Positions 1 through 11,057 of a DNA stretch of 64,000 bases are shown in pieces. Source of the DNA: Plantago ovata. Lineage: Eukaryota; Streptophyta; Magnoliopsida; Lamiales; Plantaginaceae. The notes below the pieces were generated by a model. That model was not told the origin of the DNA. It saw only the letters and a list, made by a program, of their open reading frames with translations, and ran no database searches. The stretch lies in NCBI GenBank assembly GCA_028274465.1, contig CM051457.1, forward strand, positions 67,492,496 to 67,556,495, in the 5' to 3' direction. Both the position numbers and the translations under genes were made by a program. How positions within the stretch are numbered: position 1 is the stretch's first letter; each line of letters opens with the position of its first letter.

Positions 1-539
1 ATTTTTTATCTTTTTGTCTTGAGAGTAATCTGTTCCAGACCACCCTCGTCCTGCCATTCAGGAAGTGGTGAATAGCTTAAGACTTAACTTGAGAGATGGG
101 TAGAATAGGGGAGTATTATCTTTTATAGGGAACCCTCCTTCGTTTGATGAGAGCCAGTACTGGTTCGACCTCTTTTGAGGAAAAGTATTAACATGGTGGA
201 ACAGCAGTAAGTCCTCAGTTTCATAGGCACGGGACAACCATTCGTATCTTAGCATGCTTCATTACGTCGTCACTGACTAGGTCCAGGTAGAGAATGTTAC
301 GAGAGACTATCTTGTCTTAACATAAGTGCTTATGTGGATGTGTATAAGTCAATCGAGGTATTCTTCAACCTATATTCATGCTTTGATTTATATGGTTTTT
401 GTTCATATGTTTTTTGGTAGATTCAGTAGATTAGTTCATTTTATTTGGCATGAGACTCCATTTTGTGTCTTGCATTGTTTTTTGTATTAGAGTCTAGCTT
501 AGTTGCTTGAGGACAAGCAAAGGTTCGGTTTGGGGAGTT
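1..539 (+). mobile_element. 3' internal non-coding region of gypsy element G
   Basis: No long reading frame is present. The stretch resembles the segment just upstream of the 3' LTR in the Athila-type elements at 37960-38407 and, reversed, 9056-9480; shared landmarks are the run at 90-200 and the hairpin GCTTGAGGACAAGC near 507-519. It is therefore the last internal part of a plus-strand gypsy element whose body lies left of the window. The sequence is clearly diverged from the other two copies, so G is a related but distinct subfamily. Confidence 0.8.
524..539 (+). other. polypurine tract of element G
   Basis: A G-rich tract (GGTTTGGGGAGTT) directly abuts the TGATGA start of the LTR at 540. 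This is the expected position of the plus-strand primer of reverse transcription. The same tract precedes the LTRs at 38408 and, reversed, 9055. Confidence 0.8.
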
Positions 540-859
540 TGATGAATGTGTATTTTACACTTTCATTTGAGTCTTTTTCACCTATTTTTGCTATCCTCTA
601 TGATAATTTAGCTATATTTTAGTGCATTTTATTAGAATAGTGTCACGTTTCCCTTTAGATTTTATTTTTACAGGTTTTGGTTGAAAATCGAGAATTTCCG
701 GGCAATTATATTGAAGCTGACAAGGAATTGGTGTTCTAGAAGCCTATTTGGAGTATCTGAAGGTTTTCAGATAGAATTTGGTGTCTAGGGGTCGAATCTG
801 GAGGTTAGAAGGCCACTAGAAGTCAGAAACCGAGTCCGAAAAGGGGAAGAAATCCAAAA

Positions 860-936
860 ACGCGTCGAAAACGCGGAATTCCGCGAGATTTTCTCTGCGG
901 CGAACCGCCCCAGATGTGGGGCGAACCGCCCCACAC
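860..936. repeat. GC-rich palindrome cluster in LTR G
   Basis: Several short inverted repeats lie side by side just upstream of the TATA box: ACGCGGAATTCCGCG near 871-885 and two GGGGCGAACCGCCCC-like units near 897-933. Their location and design resemble the AAGCG-type palindromes in the LTRs of the other gypsy subfamily, with a different core sequence. Confidence 0.6.
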
Positions 937-948
937 TTATTCGAGGCC

Positions 949-956
949 TATATATA
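949..956 (+). promoter_or_regulatory. putative TATA box of LTR G
   Basis: TATATATA follows a GC-rich block (860-940) rich in inverted GGGGCG/CGCCCC units, about 410 bp into the LTR. Position and context fit the promoter that starts the element transcript. No experimental support is visible. Confidence 0.55.
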
Positions 957-1815
957 GTTGTTCAGATTTTCTCCAAAATTCATACTTTTCCAGACCTACT
1001 TTCTCACCTTTCTCTGTAGTTTTAGGTAGGAACTTCCCAGAGCCTGTTCTGGGGGTTCGTAGCTTAGGGGACTCTTTTTCATAGCAGTTTGGAGCTTGTA
1101 GGATCGCAATTCTTCGGAGATTGACAACCTTCGGTAACATTGTATCTTACAGTTTATTCTACTTATTTTAATATATCTTTCAATATGTTTTCTTCTATGA
1201 TTTCTGTTGATTGCATGCCTATTATGAGTAGCTAAACTTATCGTTGGTGGTAGTATGTGAATTCTTAGCGAAGGGAAGATAATCATGCTAATGGCTATAT
1301 CGTGCATTATACTCCGTGTTATTGCTTTATTTCGTTGATCAGGCTCAGCCTAAATTCTCGTATGTTGTATTAATTATTATGCACAATTGGACCCTCGTCG
1401 ACCTATACGCATGTTTATCTTCGTAGTGTTGAATAATTACGGAACACAATAGGACAATAGAGATTGACTTGTCAGAACCATTATCTTCGTAGTGCTTAAT
1501 ATTTACAATAGGACATTAGATTGATCAAAGATCTCCATGCAAGACCGAGGAATTTATGCATGATTATCGACCCGTTATGCTTTGAAGGATCATACTATCA
1601 CCAATCTCCATTATCTGTTAGAAAACCCCTTTGCTATTACGTCTGTTCTTTTGTATTCTCTAGTTAAATAGATAAAGCTAGTTATAGTCCTGAGAGAACG
1701 ACACTCAAGGTCATTCTACTGCTACACTACGGTTTTCGTTGTTGTTGTGAATTGCCTTTGGCTAAATAACAGATCTATTTGATTGAATCGGGACCCGACA
1801 AATTCCGGTCCATCA

Positions 1816-4303
1816 GCCTGAAAAAGAATAAAATTAAGTTCAGGAAGGTTTTGGAAAATAGTTTTAGAGTCTGAAACTGGAACATGATTTACCTGCTGAA
1901 GTTCAACAAGCTCATGTTGCACACTTTGTTGTGCTGGCACTATTTCCATTGCTTCAGGATCTTGAGAAGCATCCTTGAATTTTTCATCCTGAAATAATTT
2001 TAAGTTAGATACAAGTACTAAGTTTTCAAACTTAGTTGAATTACCAAAAACTTCATCTACTTGCTGAACAGGAGTTGTGGATTCTGGTGCAGAAGTTTCA
2101 GCAATCTTCTGACTTGTATCTTTAGAAGTCTGTAAAGAAATGATTATATCAGCAAAAGATAGAGTTTCAGATAGTGAAGTTTTGCTTATGTCTGAGTTAA
2201 CTACATGCTGAAGAAGGGAAGGTGGTGATTCAGTCCTTTCTGCAATGACAGCATCTTCATTATCTGGGACTTGTTCTTCAACAGACTTCTTTTCTTGCTC
2301 TATTTAAGAAGGCTGTGCAGATTCAGCAATCTCCCTTGTCTCTGAAATGACAAGTTGAGCAGAGACATCTTGACCTTTTAGTTCACTGCTAGTCATGAAC
2401 ACATCTATTGATTTGTTGGAGTTGTCATCAATCTCCAAATCCATTTGCTGGCTTAGTTCTGTCAGCACCAGCTGAACTTTACAATGGATGTTTTTGGTGA
2501 ACTAGGTCCAATATTCTTAACATCACGAGATGCGTCGTCGAATAGTGTATCTTGTGGTGTTTCAGCAACCTCTGGGACTTCAACCATTGCAGTCTCAGCA
2601 ACTGGTTCTTCAGCAATTACAATTTCAGTAACTGCAGTTTCAGCAACTTGATGAGTTGCTTGTTCAACAACCATCTTTTCAGCAGCACCAACAAGTGCCG
2701 CGTTTCTCAGATCAGCAGCAATATCACTTGCTGGTTCCAGAGTGTGGTCATCTAGATTATCTACAATGTAGATATCTGGGATTGGGGCAGGAATTTCGTT
2801 TCCACTGCCTTGTTGTCTTATCTCAGCAGATGTATCAACATTGAGTTGATTGTTGAAGGCTTCTGCAAACACTTCAACATTGCTGAAGGCTTCTACAAGC
2901 ACTTCATCAACATCTACTGGAGTGGCTTGTGTTTCAGCAACTCCTGGAGCATCATCCGAAAGATCATGGACAATTGGAACTGACTTACGAGCCATTGTTT
3001 TCTTTCTTGGGTGAGTCTTTGTCCGTTTCTTCTTAGGGATGGGGTCAGCTGATGACACTGCGGTTTGAGTGTCATCATCAGCTTTCCTCTTTTTCTTCTT
3101 GGATTTCTCCAGTTTCTCTCCAGTAGCAGCATCTGCAGCAGTTGAATTTTCAACAACGGCTGTTGTACACGTACCTTGTTGATCACCATCTACAGTAGTT
3201 TCATCAACAACATTTGCAGCTTTTGGATGCCAGTCTTGCTGACTGACTCTTACAACATCTGCAGCTATTGTATACCTTTCTTGCTGACCAATACTAACAA
3301 CATTTGCAGCTGTTGTCTTTTTTGACTTCTTGTCAGCAGGCTTAGGTCCATTTTTCTAGTAGAAGGCTCTTCCCACATTGCATACTAATTTCTTAATCGG
3401 CAATGGGTTTCTCAGCTGAATCCTGAAGTGTTCAAGGATATAGCATATTTTTAGTCCTTACATGACTGGGAAGGTAGGTGAGACTTTGTTGTCTTCAACC
3501 TTTACCTTAAATTTAGTAACACAATCAACAAGTCTGTTGAAAATGTACTTAGCCCAGTTGATCTCAGTTTTGTTCTCATGTATATGCATCAGCAATGGCC
3601 ACCTTCTCAAGCCTACTTGGTAAATTCCTCCAAATTGGGAGTCTAAGACTTTGATGAGTAGCAGAGCTACTAGAACAAGTGAATGGCAGAGATGCTTCCT
3701 CTTTACGTGTTTTGTCCAAGTCACGGGAGCAATCTCTCCTTTCTTCATTCTTTCATCTCAGACATCACTGTAGAAGGCTTCAATTTCTTCATCAGTGGCA
3801 GTGATGTCATCTTTAGTTCCAGTAGTTGGAATATGAAAGATGTTGGCTAAATCAATCCATTTCAGGATGATTTGCACACCTTGAACTGTGGTAGAAATCA
3901 CTTTTTCAGTGACTCCTTGTCCATCAGTGAGAGTTTATATTTCTGCATTGTTGTAGAATTCCATGGCATCTAACATACTCACTTTCTTCGGGCGAGCAGT
4001 TATGAAGAAAAGAAGGCCTTGTTGATTTATCAAGTTTAGTGCCTCTTCATTTTCTCCATCTAAATCCTGTTCATAGAAGTATCTTAAATACTTCTCTTTG
4101 GCAAATCCGCCCCATTGCATCATCTGTTCACACTTTGCAGTGTCAAGATATGCAGGCGGCATGGGTCTCTCCGTTATACGGTCGTTCTTCAACACAATTT
4201 TCACTATGTTGGTTGTCGGAGTTACAACCGGAGTAGTGCTTTTCCCAACACTATCAGCTTTCGATGACTTTGAGGTCTTGGAGGGCTGTCTCTTTGGAGC
4301 CAT
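1816..4303 (-). pseudogene. Sirevirus copy A ORF3 (env-like position), broken and truncated
   Basis: This is the extra gene located between pol and the 3' LTR of a Sirevirus; its function is not known. It starts at the ATG at 4303 with a Lys/Ser-rich N terminus (MAPKRQPSKTSKSSK) and matches the ORF3 at 54418 in copy E almost residue for residue through YLDTAKCE, MQWGGFAKEKYLRYFYEQ and the KRKHLCHSL segment. Breaks include in-frame stops near 3933 and 3458 and a frame change near 3755. The 198-codon piece 3058-2462 is acidic and rich in VAE repeats. The gene is cut at 1815 by the gypsy G insertion, so its C-terminal half is missing here. Confidence 0.75.
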
Positions 4304-4889
4304 TTCTTATATAGCGGTAGAAATGTACGAAAAAGATTAACTTGCTTTTTGACCGGAGGTACAGTGAATTCAGGCACAGGCTATAAAATTTGCAGAGAAA
4401 GGAAATGTGAGTTAAAGAATTTTGTCTTTCTCTAACTCTTTGTTTATATAGTATATCTGGTGTGCAAGAAGCTCAAACGGTTTTGAGTTCTCAGCAAGGG
4501 TAAAACAGAGATTCAACTACGTTAGTGGAGCCTTTGCATTAAATGCGTAGTGGTCCACTAACAAAAACCATCAGAGCACACTTTCTCTTTGTAATATTAA
4601 CCGTCAGATAAAAAACTACTTTAAATCAATGGTCACGATTGTATTTCATGTCATGATTAACAGCGAGTTTATCTGTGCCACGATTAACGCCACAAATTGA
4701 TTTTACCTTTCACGGGATTTGATTCTTTTTACCGCATCGCTAATTGCTTGCTGAAGTAAATAAGAATCTTTTCAGCGAATTTTGACAAATTTGACTTTGG
4801 CACTTACCTTTTTAGGTAACCAGCTTTGTATTTGCTTAAAGTTCCCCCTTAATCAAATATGTCATATTTCTTTAAGTTAAAAGACATTT
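4304..4889 (-). other. leader region of copy A ORF3
   Basis: This 586-bp AT-rich stretch between the hairpin units and the ORF3 start has no convincing coding frame. It aligns by eye with 54419-54910 in copy E, including the TATA-like sequence. A polypyrimidine run on the plus strand near 4845-4852 is a polypurine AAGGGGGAA on the element strand, matching 47028-47036. Confidence 0.6.
4443..4450 (-). promoter_or_regulatory. putative TATA box upstream of ORF3 (copy A)
   Basis: On the minus strand the sequence reads TATATAAA, about 140 bp upstream of the ORF3 ATG. Copy E has the same box at 54552-54559, about 134 bp upstream of its ATG. Conservation of box and spacing suggests that ORF3 may be transcribed separately from gag-pol; this is inference. 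Confidence 0.5.
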
Positions 4890-4973
4890 CTAAGTGCCCG
4901 TCTCAGCAAGTGATCAAGTTTCCTAACAAATACCCGTTTTGAAGGAATTACTTGCTGAATGCCTGTTTCAGCA
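4890..4973. repeat. hairpin units downstream of pol (copy A)
   Basis: Two clear units are present: CTAAGTGCCCGTCTCAGCAA at 4890-4909 and TTGCTGAATGCCTGTTTCAG from 4952, with a degenerate third near 4929-4941. They belong to the palindromic family that is better preserved in copy E (54915-55278) and fragment D (46630-46989). Confidence 0.65.
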
Positions 4974-5030
4974 ATCTGCCAATTGTATCCCTTACTATTG
5001 AGGTAATTCAATCAATCCAAGGTTATACCT

Positions 5031-5161
5031 GTAAGAAAATACGGTCAGAGTTACCCCTAGGGTACGCAACGGAATTTCAAAAAAATTTCTTAACATGCAG
5101 GTTAATTGATTATGTATATGTCGTATATATTTAAACACGTCAATTAGAAGACTAACCTTAT
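5031..5161. other. unidentified 131-bp segment replacing the end of pol in copy A
   Basis: Copy A and copy E are collinear up to GGTTATACCT (5021-5030 and 55321-55330) and again from ACAAAAGATTGG (5162 and 55523). Between these points copy A has an unrelated AT-rich segment containing CCCCTAGGGTACGCAACGG, while copy E has about 190 bp of RNase H C-terminal coding sequence. It may be a scar of another insertion with a deletion. I do not recognise the segment. Confidence 0.55.
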
Positions 5162-7701
5162 TACAAAAGATTGGTGTTTTATTTGCAGAAGTACCATAAT
5201 CTCTTAATTGTTGCAGAATCCATAGGATTTGAGCTGTGCAATAACCAGCCGCAATGTACTCAGATTCAGTAGATGAATTGGCAACACAGGTTTGCTTCTT
5301 GCTGAACCATGATATTAATCTAGTACCTAGAAACTGACATGTTCTAGAAGTACTTTTTCTATCAAGAGTTGATCCTCCATGATCAGCATCAGAATAACCA
5401 ACCAATTCAAGTCCAGAATCTTTAGGATACCATAATCCAACATTGACTGTACCTTTGACATATTTCAGTATCTTAAGTGCCTTTTTGTAGTGTGATTCTC
5501 TTGGATCAGATTGGAATCTTGCACACACACAAACAGCATACTGAATGTCAGGTCTACTTGCTGTTAAATACAACAAGGAACCAATGAGCTTCCTATACTT
5601 GTGTTCTTCAACACATTTATCTTCTTTAGTATAGCCAAATTTGGTACCAACACTCGTAGGGATCTTTTCAGGTTTTTCTTCCTCTTTGATCCTAAACTTT
5701 ATGAGGATTTCCTTCGCATACTTTGCTTGATTTATGAATATTCCATCCTTGAGTTGCTTGACTTGTAATCCTAGGAAATAATTCAATTTACCCATCATAC
5801 TCATTTCAAACTTGTTTGTCATGAGTTTGGCAAAATCATCACAAAGTTGCTTGTCCTTAGATCCAAATATTATGTCATCCACATAAATCTGAACTAAGAG
5901 TATTTTACGATCATGGTTCATGGTAAACAAAGTTTTGTCAACTTCACCTTTCTTGAAACCATTATCCAGCAAGAACTTAGCTAAGGTATCATACCAAGCT
6001 CTTGGTTCTTGCTTTAGACCATATACAGCTTTCAGAAGCTTGTATACCATCTTGGTTTCTGAGGGAAGTTCAAAGCCAAGTAGACTTCTTCAGCAAGTTC
6101 ACCATTTACGAATGCACTTTTAACATCCATTTGATAGACAATGAAGTCATTGTGAGCAGCAAAGGCCAAGAAAAGTCTTATTGCATCCAATCTTGCAACT
6201 GGTGCATAAGACTCATCATAGTCCAATCCTTCAGTCTGACAGTAACCTTGACCAACTAAACGTGCTTTATTCCTTGTTACTTCACCAGACTCACTCAGCT
6301 TGTTACTGAACACCCACTTTGTACCAATAGCTTTCTTCCCTTCAGCAAGAGGTACAAGTTTTCCAGACTTTGTTCCTTTCAAATTGATCCAGTTCTTCTT
6401 GCATTGCCTTGATCCATTCAGAATGCTTTAAAGCTTCTTCTGTGGTCTTGGGTTCAATTTCTAAAACAAAGCAAGAGAACAAAGCTTCTACTTCTACGAC
6501 ATTTGCTTCTTCAGCAAGTCAAAGCAAGATACTTTTGATCTAGTCACTTGGCCTTTGTCAATATCACCAATCATATCCGTAGAGGGATGATCTCTAATCC
6601 ATTTATTAACAGGTTTTCTGCTCTTTGGATATGGATAAGTTTGCTCATCAGCATGTGACTCTTCAACATGTACTTGCTCAGTACTACTAGTATTTTGTTG
6701 TGTCTCTGCTGAGATCGGTTCATCAGCAACTGCTTGTTCAGCATTGCTAGATTATGGTAACTCATCAGTAGGCACAAGAACTTGCATAGTTTCAGCAACA
6801 TCCGGAGCAACTGCGCCTTTTGCTGGAAATTCTTTGTCATGAACTATATTTATCATGTCATGACTTGGGGGAGGAGAGTCATTGTCAGAATCATCATTTA
6901 GTTCAATTGACTTGATTTTCCTAGCATCAGATTCAGTTCTTTGCTCGTGTATGAGTAGCTTCTTCATACAATCTGATATTCTTCTTCAGCAGGCACTCCT
7001 TGTGACTTTTCGTAGAATACAACATGCACTGATTCTTCGATCTTTCGTACCTTTTTGTTGTAAACTCTATAAGCTTTACTATGCAAGGAGTAACCAAGAA
7101 GAATCGCTTCGTCTGCCTTTGGTTGAAATGTTCTTAGGTATTCTCTACCATTGTTAAGAACAAAACACTTACAACCAAATACTCTTAGATGGGTGATGTT
7201 AGGAGGTCTTCCAACAAATAACTCATAAGGAGTTTTGTTGTATTCTTTAGTAATCAGACATTTGTTTTGAGTATAACAGGAGGTATTAATCGCTTCAACC
7301 CAGTAAGCTTCACTTATTTCAGTGTCAGCAAGCATTGTTCTTGCAGCTTCTTTTAGGGTGCGATTCTTCCTTTCAGCAACACCGTTTTGATGAGGTGTCC
7401 TTACTGAGGATAACTGATGTTGTATGCCTTTTGAAGTGCAATACTCAGTTATGTACAGGTTCACAAACTCAGTACCATGGTTTGTTCTTATGACTTTTAC
7501 CTTGTCATTTTTCATGACTTCAAGCTTATTCAGCAAGTTAGGTATTTCAGTCCTTGTTTCAGACTTGTGCTTGATAAATACTACCGAAGTGAATCTTGAA
7601 TAGTCATCTACCACCACCAGACCATACTTCTTACCAGCATAGCTTGTTGAAGAAGATTCAAACAAGTCCATGTGCAAGAGTTGTAAAGGTTTTGTAGTTG
7701 A
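5162..7701 (-). pseudogene. Sirevirus copy A pol: integrase core, RT, RNase H
   Basis: The Ty1/copia order INT-RT-RH reads right to left. Integrase core lies at 7677-6964 (VVVDDYSRFT, then RTNHGTEF, then ERKNRTL). The second catalytic Asp of the DDE triad, present as RTDHGTEF in copy E, is Asn here. The linker at 6967-6570 is Ser/Asp/Glu rich. RT lies at 6382-5400, with frames changing near 6040; it shows YGLKQEPRAWYD and the catalytic YVDD in QIYVDDIIFGS. RNase H starts near SRTCQFLGTRLISWFSKKQT and has STESEYIAAG, but its C terminus is replaced at 5161. The right end is cut by Athila copy B at 7702. Confidence 0.85.
7697..7701. repeat. target site duplication GTTGA, left of Athila copy B
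   Basis: GTTGA lies directly before the LTR start at 7702. The uninterrupted Sireviruses at 20377 and 58655 read GTAGTTGACGG at this point. The matching copy at the right end (17923-17930) is degraded, but it is perfect as GTTGA at 40230-40234 and, inverted, TCAAC at 29549-29553. Confidence 0.8.
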
Positions 7702-9055
7702 TGATGATGTCGTTTTTCACCAATTAAATTTGTTTAATAGCCAAAGAACACTTATCACTACACAAACTAGAGTGCAATGGCAAGTTGTCCCCGAGTGTCG
7801 TTCTCTCGGGACCTAACGTGGCTTTGTTTGTGGTTTTTGCTAGTTATTTCAGACAACGTGTTCAAGTGTTTATAGAATAGAATTGTTTTCTTAGAACAAA
7901 GCAACGAGAAATCAGATTGTTGTAATCAAGTTTGGAAAACGGTTGGTGGTAGAAATCAAATGCACATGCATGGGTTACGAATATGCTCACAAGTTCAGTG
8001 CGTAAAGCAACTCGTCTAGGTAACTTTCAAGACACACATCATAAAAGATCACTATCAATACTTTAGATGTGCTTGTCACAAACACCATTTATCTAGCATG
8101 CTGCAAATCTCTAACATACAATCCTATAGCTTTCATTGACCAAGAGTTTGTCACTATACTCAATTCGAATATATTTTATAGGCAACTAAGAATCATATGA
8201 AGGAATTTGCAGCAAGATTGACTCACAATCTCATGTGAGCATAAACATAACCCATAGCATGCATATTCTACATTCTACCACCAACACAAAGGATTTAGCT
8301 ACTCATATTCATCAACATTGACATCAAATCATATGAATTGTAAATAGAATACATCAAATCAAACTACTAGACAAGAGATAATGATACAATGTTACCACCA
8401 AGCTGTCACTAATCGGTGGGTATTGATGAAAACCTCTCCGTAGATGAAACAATGGATGCAATCCTATGCCAAAACCTTTAATCCAATCTAAAATACAATG
8501 TAATCTGAGTTTTCTCTGAGTTTTTGGGGCTTACGAGCTCTTCCAAAACGAAGCCAATGTTCAAAAGTATGGAAAAAGTAACTGAAGATCAGATTAAAGA
8601 AGGAAAATCCCGATTTGTAACTGCTGCCAAGCGGAGCGCTTGGCAAGCGAAGCGCTTGGGCCCTTCAAGCGCTTCGCTTGGCTGCTGTGCCAAAACTCCT
8701 GGAAAATGAAGCGGAGCGCTTCACTATTCCAGGCGCTTAGCTTGGCTCCTGGGCAGATTTTTGTCTTCCAACTCAATCTTTTTGCCCTCGTACGGCCCTC
8801 GGGTGCCTTGAACTCATCCTTCTCAATGCTTATTGATGCTCAAACACTCACGAACAAGCCGTGGAGATCAAGGAACTTCAACTGGGCCATTTTCTATCAG
8901 AAAAGCTCGTTTTTAGCTCCAAAAACGCCATTTCGTTCCTAAGTGCCTGGAAATAAACGTGACACTATTCTACAAAACTAACCAAAAAACAAGGCTAAAA
9001 GATAGCAAAAGAAGGTAAAAAAGACAAGATGAACGCGTCAAAAATACGTTCATCA
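7702..9055 (-). repeat. 3' LTR of Athila copy B
   Basis: The LTR is 1354 bp, bounded by TGATGA and TCATCA, and lies between the target duplication and the reversed polypurine tract. It contains a cluster of 15-17-bp palindromes at 8626-8755. It matches the LTRs at 16567, 29554 and 38821 with scattered differences and different palindrome numbers. Confidence 0.9.
8626..8755. repeat. palindromic 17-mer cluster in LTR
   Basis: At least four units of the form CCAAGCGnnnCGCTTGG or close variants occur in about 130 bp, for example CCAAGCGGAGCGCTTGG, CAAGCGCTTCGCTTGG and GAAGCGGAGCGCTTC. Each can fold on itself. The related LTR at 38821 carries additional units at the same place. Confidence 0.8.
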
Positions 9056-9073
9056 AACTCCCCAAACCAAACC
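9056..9073 (-). other. polypurine tract of Athila copy B
   Basis: On the minus strand GGTTTGGTTTGGGGAGTT abuts the 3' LTR. It is preceded by the hairpin GCTTGAGGACAAGC near 9077-9090. This is the expected plus-strand primer. Confidence 0.85.
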
Positions 9074-9682
9074 TTTGCTTGTCCTCAAGCAACAAACTAT
9101 CCTAAATGCAACACAAAAGGAGTCTCATGCCAAGTAAAGTGAACTAATCTATTGAATCTACCAAATGCTTATGAACAAAACCAAATGAGCATGACATGCA
9201 AGTAGGTTGAAGAATGCCTCGATTGCGAATATACACATTCTCATGTGCACTTGGTTAAACAAAGGAGTCTCTCGTAACATCTTCTACCTGGACCTGGTCA
9301 GTGACGACACAGTGATGCATGTTATCATACTACAATTGCCCCGTGCCTATGAAACCGAGGGCTTACAACTGTTCACCAAGCGAGACTTTTCCTCAAGAGA
9401 GGGCGAACCAATACTGGCTCTCATCAAACGAATGAGGGTTCCCTTAGAAAGATAACACTCCCCTATTCTACCTAGACTCTCAAGAATGAGCCTCTTTCAA
9501 CCACTTCTTGAATAGCAAGACGAGGGTGGTCAAGAACAGGGCTTGGACAAAGGCGACACGAAACGAAAGATAGAATTTACAACTTGATAACTTCACAAGG
9601 ACAAAATATTTACATGACACTTGACACTACGAGACTGCTTTTGGCTTGCAACGACCCTTCTTTTGATTTTGGGTCTTATTCT

Positions 9683-9776
9683 TTATTTTCTTTCTTTTTT
9701 TTTTATTTTCTCTTTTTTTTTCTTTTTTTTTTTATTTATTTTTCTCTTTTTTTTTTTCTCTTTTTTTTTATACATA
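9683..9776. repeat. T-rich low-complexity tract
   Basis: This run is almost entirely T with interspersed C and A (A/G on the element strand). Its counterpart at 37697-37790 in the plus-strand copy has the same composition but a different length, as expected for slippage-prone sequence. Confidence 0.9.
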
Positions 9777-9815
9777 GCTAGGCAAGCAGCAGTACTACGT
9801 GTCAAAAACCTCCCC

Positions 9816-10030
9816 AAACCTATTCGAGAGGATAGGTTTGAGCACAAATACGAAAAAGGAAAAGGGAAATACTTTTTACAAAGACACCTCCCCAAACCTA
9901 TTCGAGAGAATAGGTTGGGACACAAAACAAAAGAAAAAGAAAAAGAAAACTTTACAACGACTCAAAGACGAAAGACAAGTATAACGAAGCAACCCCCTCC
10001 GCAAACCTATTTGATAGAATAGGTTTAATA
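9816..10030. repeat. three hairpin plus PPT-like modules (copy B)
   Basis: Three copies, spaced about 80-100 bp, of an inverted repeat AACCTATTC-(4)-GAATAGGTT next to CCTCCCC on the plus strand, that is GGGGAGG on the element strand. The third copy (near 9997-10025) is imperfect, with ATTTGATAG in place of ATTCGAGAG. They correspond to 37443-37670. Confidence 0.8.
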
Positions 10031-10722
10031 CAAGGAATCGCACACCTCACACTACCTCCTTCCTAGGCATTTGGCAATCTCTAATCGAGGTGAAGAACTT
10101 GTCGCCTCTTACGTACATAATTACACGGGTTACAAACCATAGATTCTAACATGCATCATTTTATATGGCCATCGTGAACCGCAGTAGAGGAAACACCACT
10201 CGAGGTGATGTCGAGACTACTAAGCTTAACTAGTGCACAAGTGAATGTGACAAACCAAGCGAGACAAGCCTCAAACTACTTGCAAAGTGATGCAACATAT
10301 GATAATGGTCATAAGCACTTAGTCTACACAATAGAAAAGTTCGAAAAAACTTGGCAATAGACTCCACACCACAACGTGGAACAACTAATCTATGGATGAT
10401 ATGCATGCAAAAATTTGAAAAAACACGACAAATCACATGAACTTGAGTAAAATCAGGCATGTACAAACAACACAAGCATATAGTACTGAAAATCCAATAC
10501 CCCCTCCCCAAACCTAAACTTTTGCTCGTCCTCGAGCAAAGAAAAGTTGAATGAAAAGGAAAAATTGGATTGAAAGTACACTTCCCTGAGATAAAGGTTC
10601 GTGTCAAACTCCTATAAAAGAGTAGTACCTGAAAAGACTCAAGAAACATGTGAAAACGGGTGCACAAAGGTGAGAAGAATGGAAAAAACGAGGAAAATCT
10701 GGGTACAGGGTCCAGGCGGACC

Positions 10723-10862
10723 GCTTGGCGGGAGCCAAGCGGTCCGCTTGTCAAGCGGAGCGCTTGGGAGGCTCCAGGCGCTCCGCTTGAAATTCCAGTA
10801 AACTTTTTGATTTACTGAAAATTCAAGCGGACCGCTTGGCCCTTCCAAGCGCTTCGCTTGGC
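10723..10862. repeat. palindromic 17-mer cluster in 3' region (copy B)
   Basis: About six units of the AAGCGnnnCGCTT family, including CCAAGCGGTCCGCTTG and CAAGCGGACCGCTTGG. They flank a second inverted repeat formed by TCCAGTAAA and TTTACTGAAA near 10795-10826. Confidence 0.8.
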
Positions 10863-11057
10863 TCTGTTTCCAGATTTTCGATGTTTTTTCCTATCTTAAT
10901 CACCTAAGGAACCAAGATAAACACTAGACTAAACGAATCACGACAAAAGGCTCACAGGCCACAACTACAAAAGCAAATAAAGAGTGCAAGAAACTAATGA
11001 AATGAACTAAGATACAAAAGGTACCTCGACCAAGTCAACTTCCACTTCATGAGTCGA

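Larger units (their letters stand above)
540..1815 (+). repeat. 3' LTR of gypsy element G
   Basis: The repeat starts TGATGAATG after a polypurine tract and ends CCATCA, giving short inverted ends TGATG/CATCA. It is 1276 bp. No tRNA primer site follows the right end; instead Sirevirus ORF3 sequence begins at once at 1816, so this is the 3' LTR and the right boundary of an insertion. The left boundary lies outside the window, so the target duplication cannot be checked. The last part (about 1690-1790) resembles the end of the other gypsy LTRs, including GAGAGAACGACACTC. Confidence 0.85.
9074..11057 (-). other. 3' non-coding region of Athila copy B
   Basis: About 2 kb between integrase and the 3' LTR has no coding frame that I can support. 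It holds a pyrimidine-rich tract (9683-9776), three hairpin plus PPT-like modules (9816-10030), a further PPT-like module near 10500-10535 and a palindrome cluster (10723-10862). Reading frames here are shadows. Confidence 0.7.

Noticed and set aside
58..255. 65-codon minus-strand frame in element G
   Set aside because: It lies in the non-coding region next to the polypurine tract and is the antisense of a repeat segment; similar shadows occur at 38017-38256.
9584..9925. Reading frames of 65-133 codons rich in Phe or Lys around the T-rich tract
   Set aside because: They translate low-complexity T/A runs and appear on both strands; run lengths differ from the other element copy, so no protein is supported.
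10230..10754. 174-codon minus-strand frame in the Athila 3' region
   Set aside because: It spans PPT-like modules and palindromes, is not preserved in the plus-strand copy (36661-37160) and has no recognisable domain.
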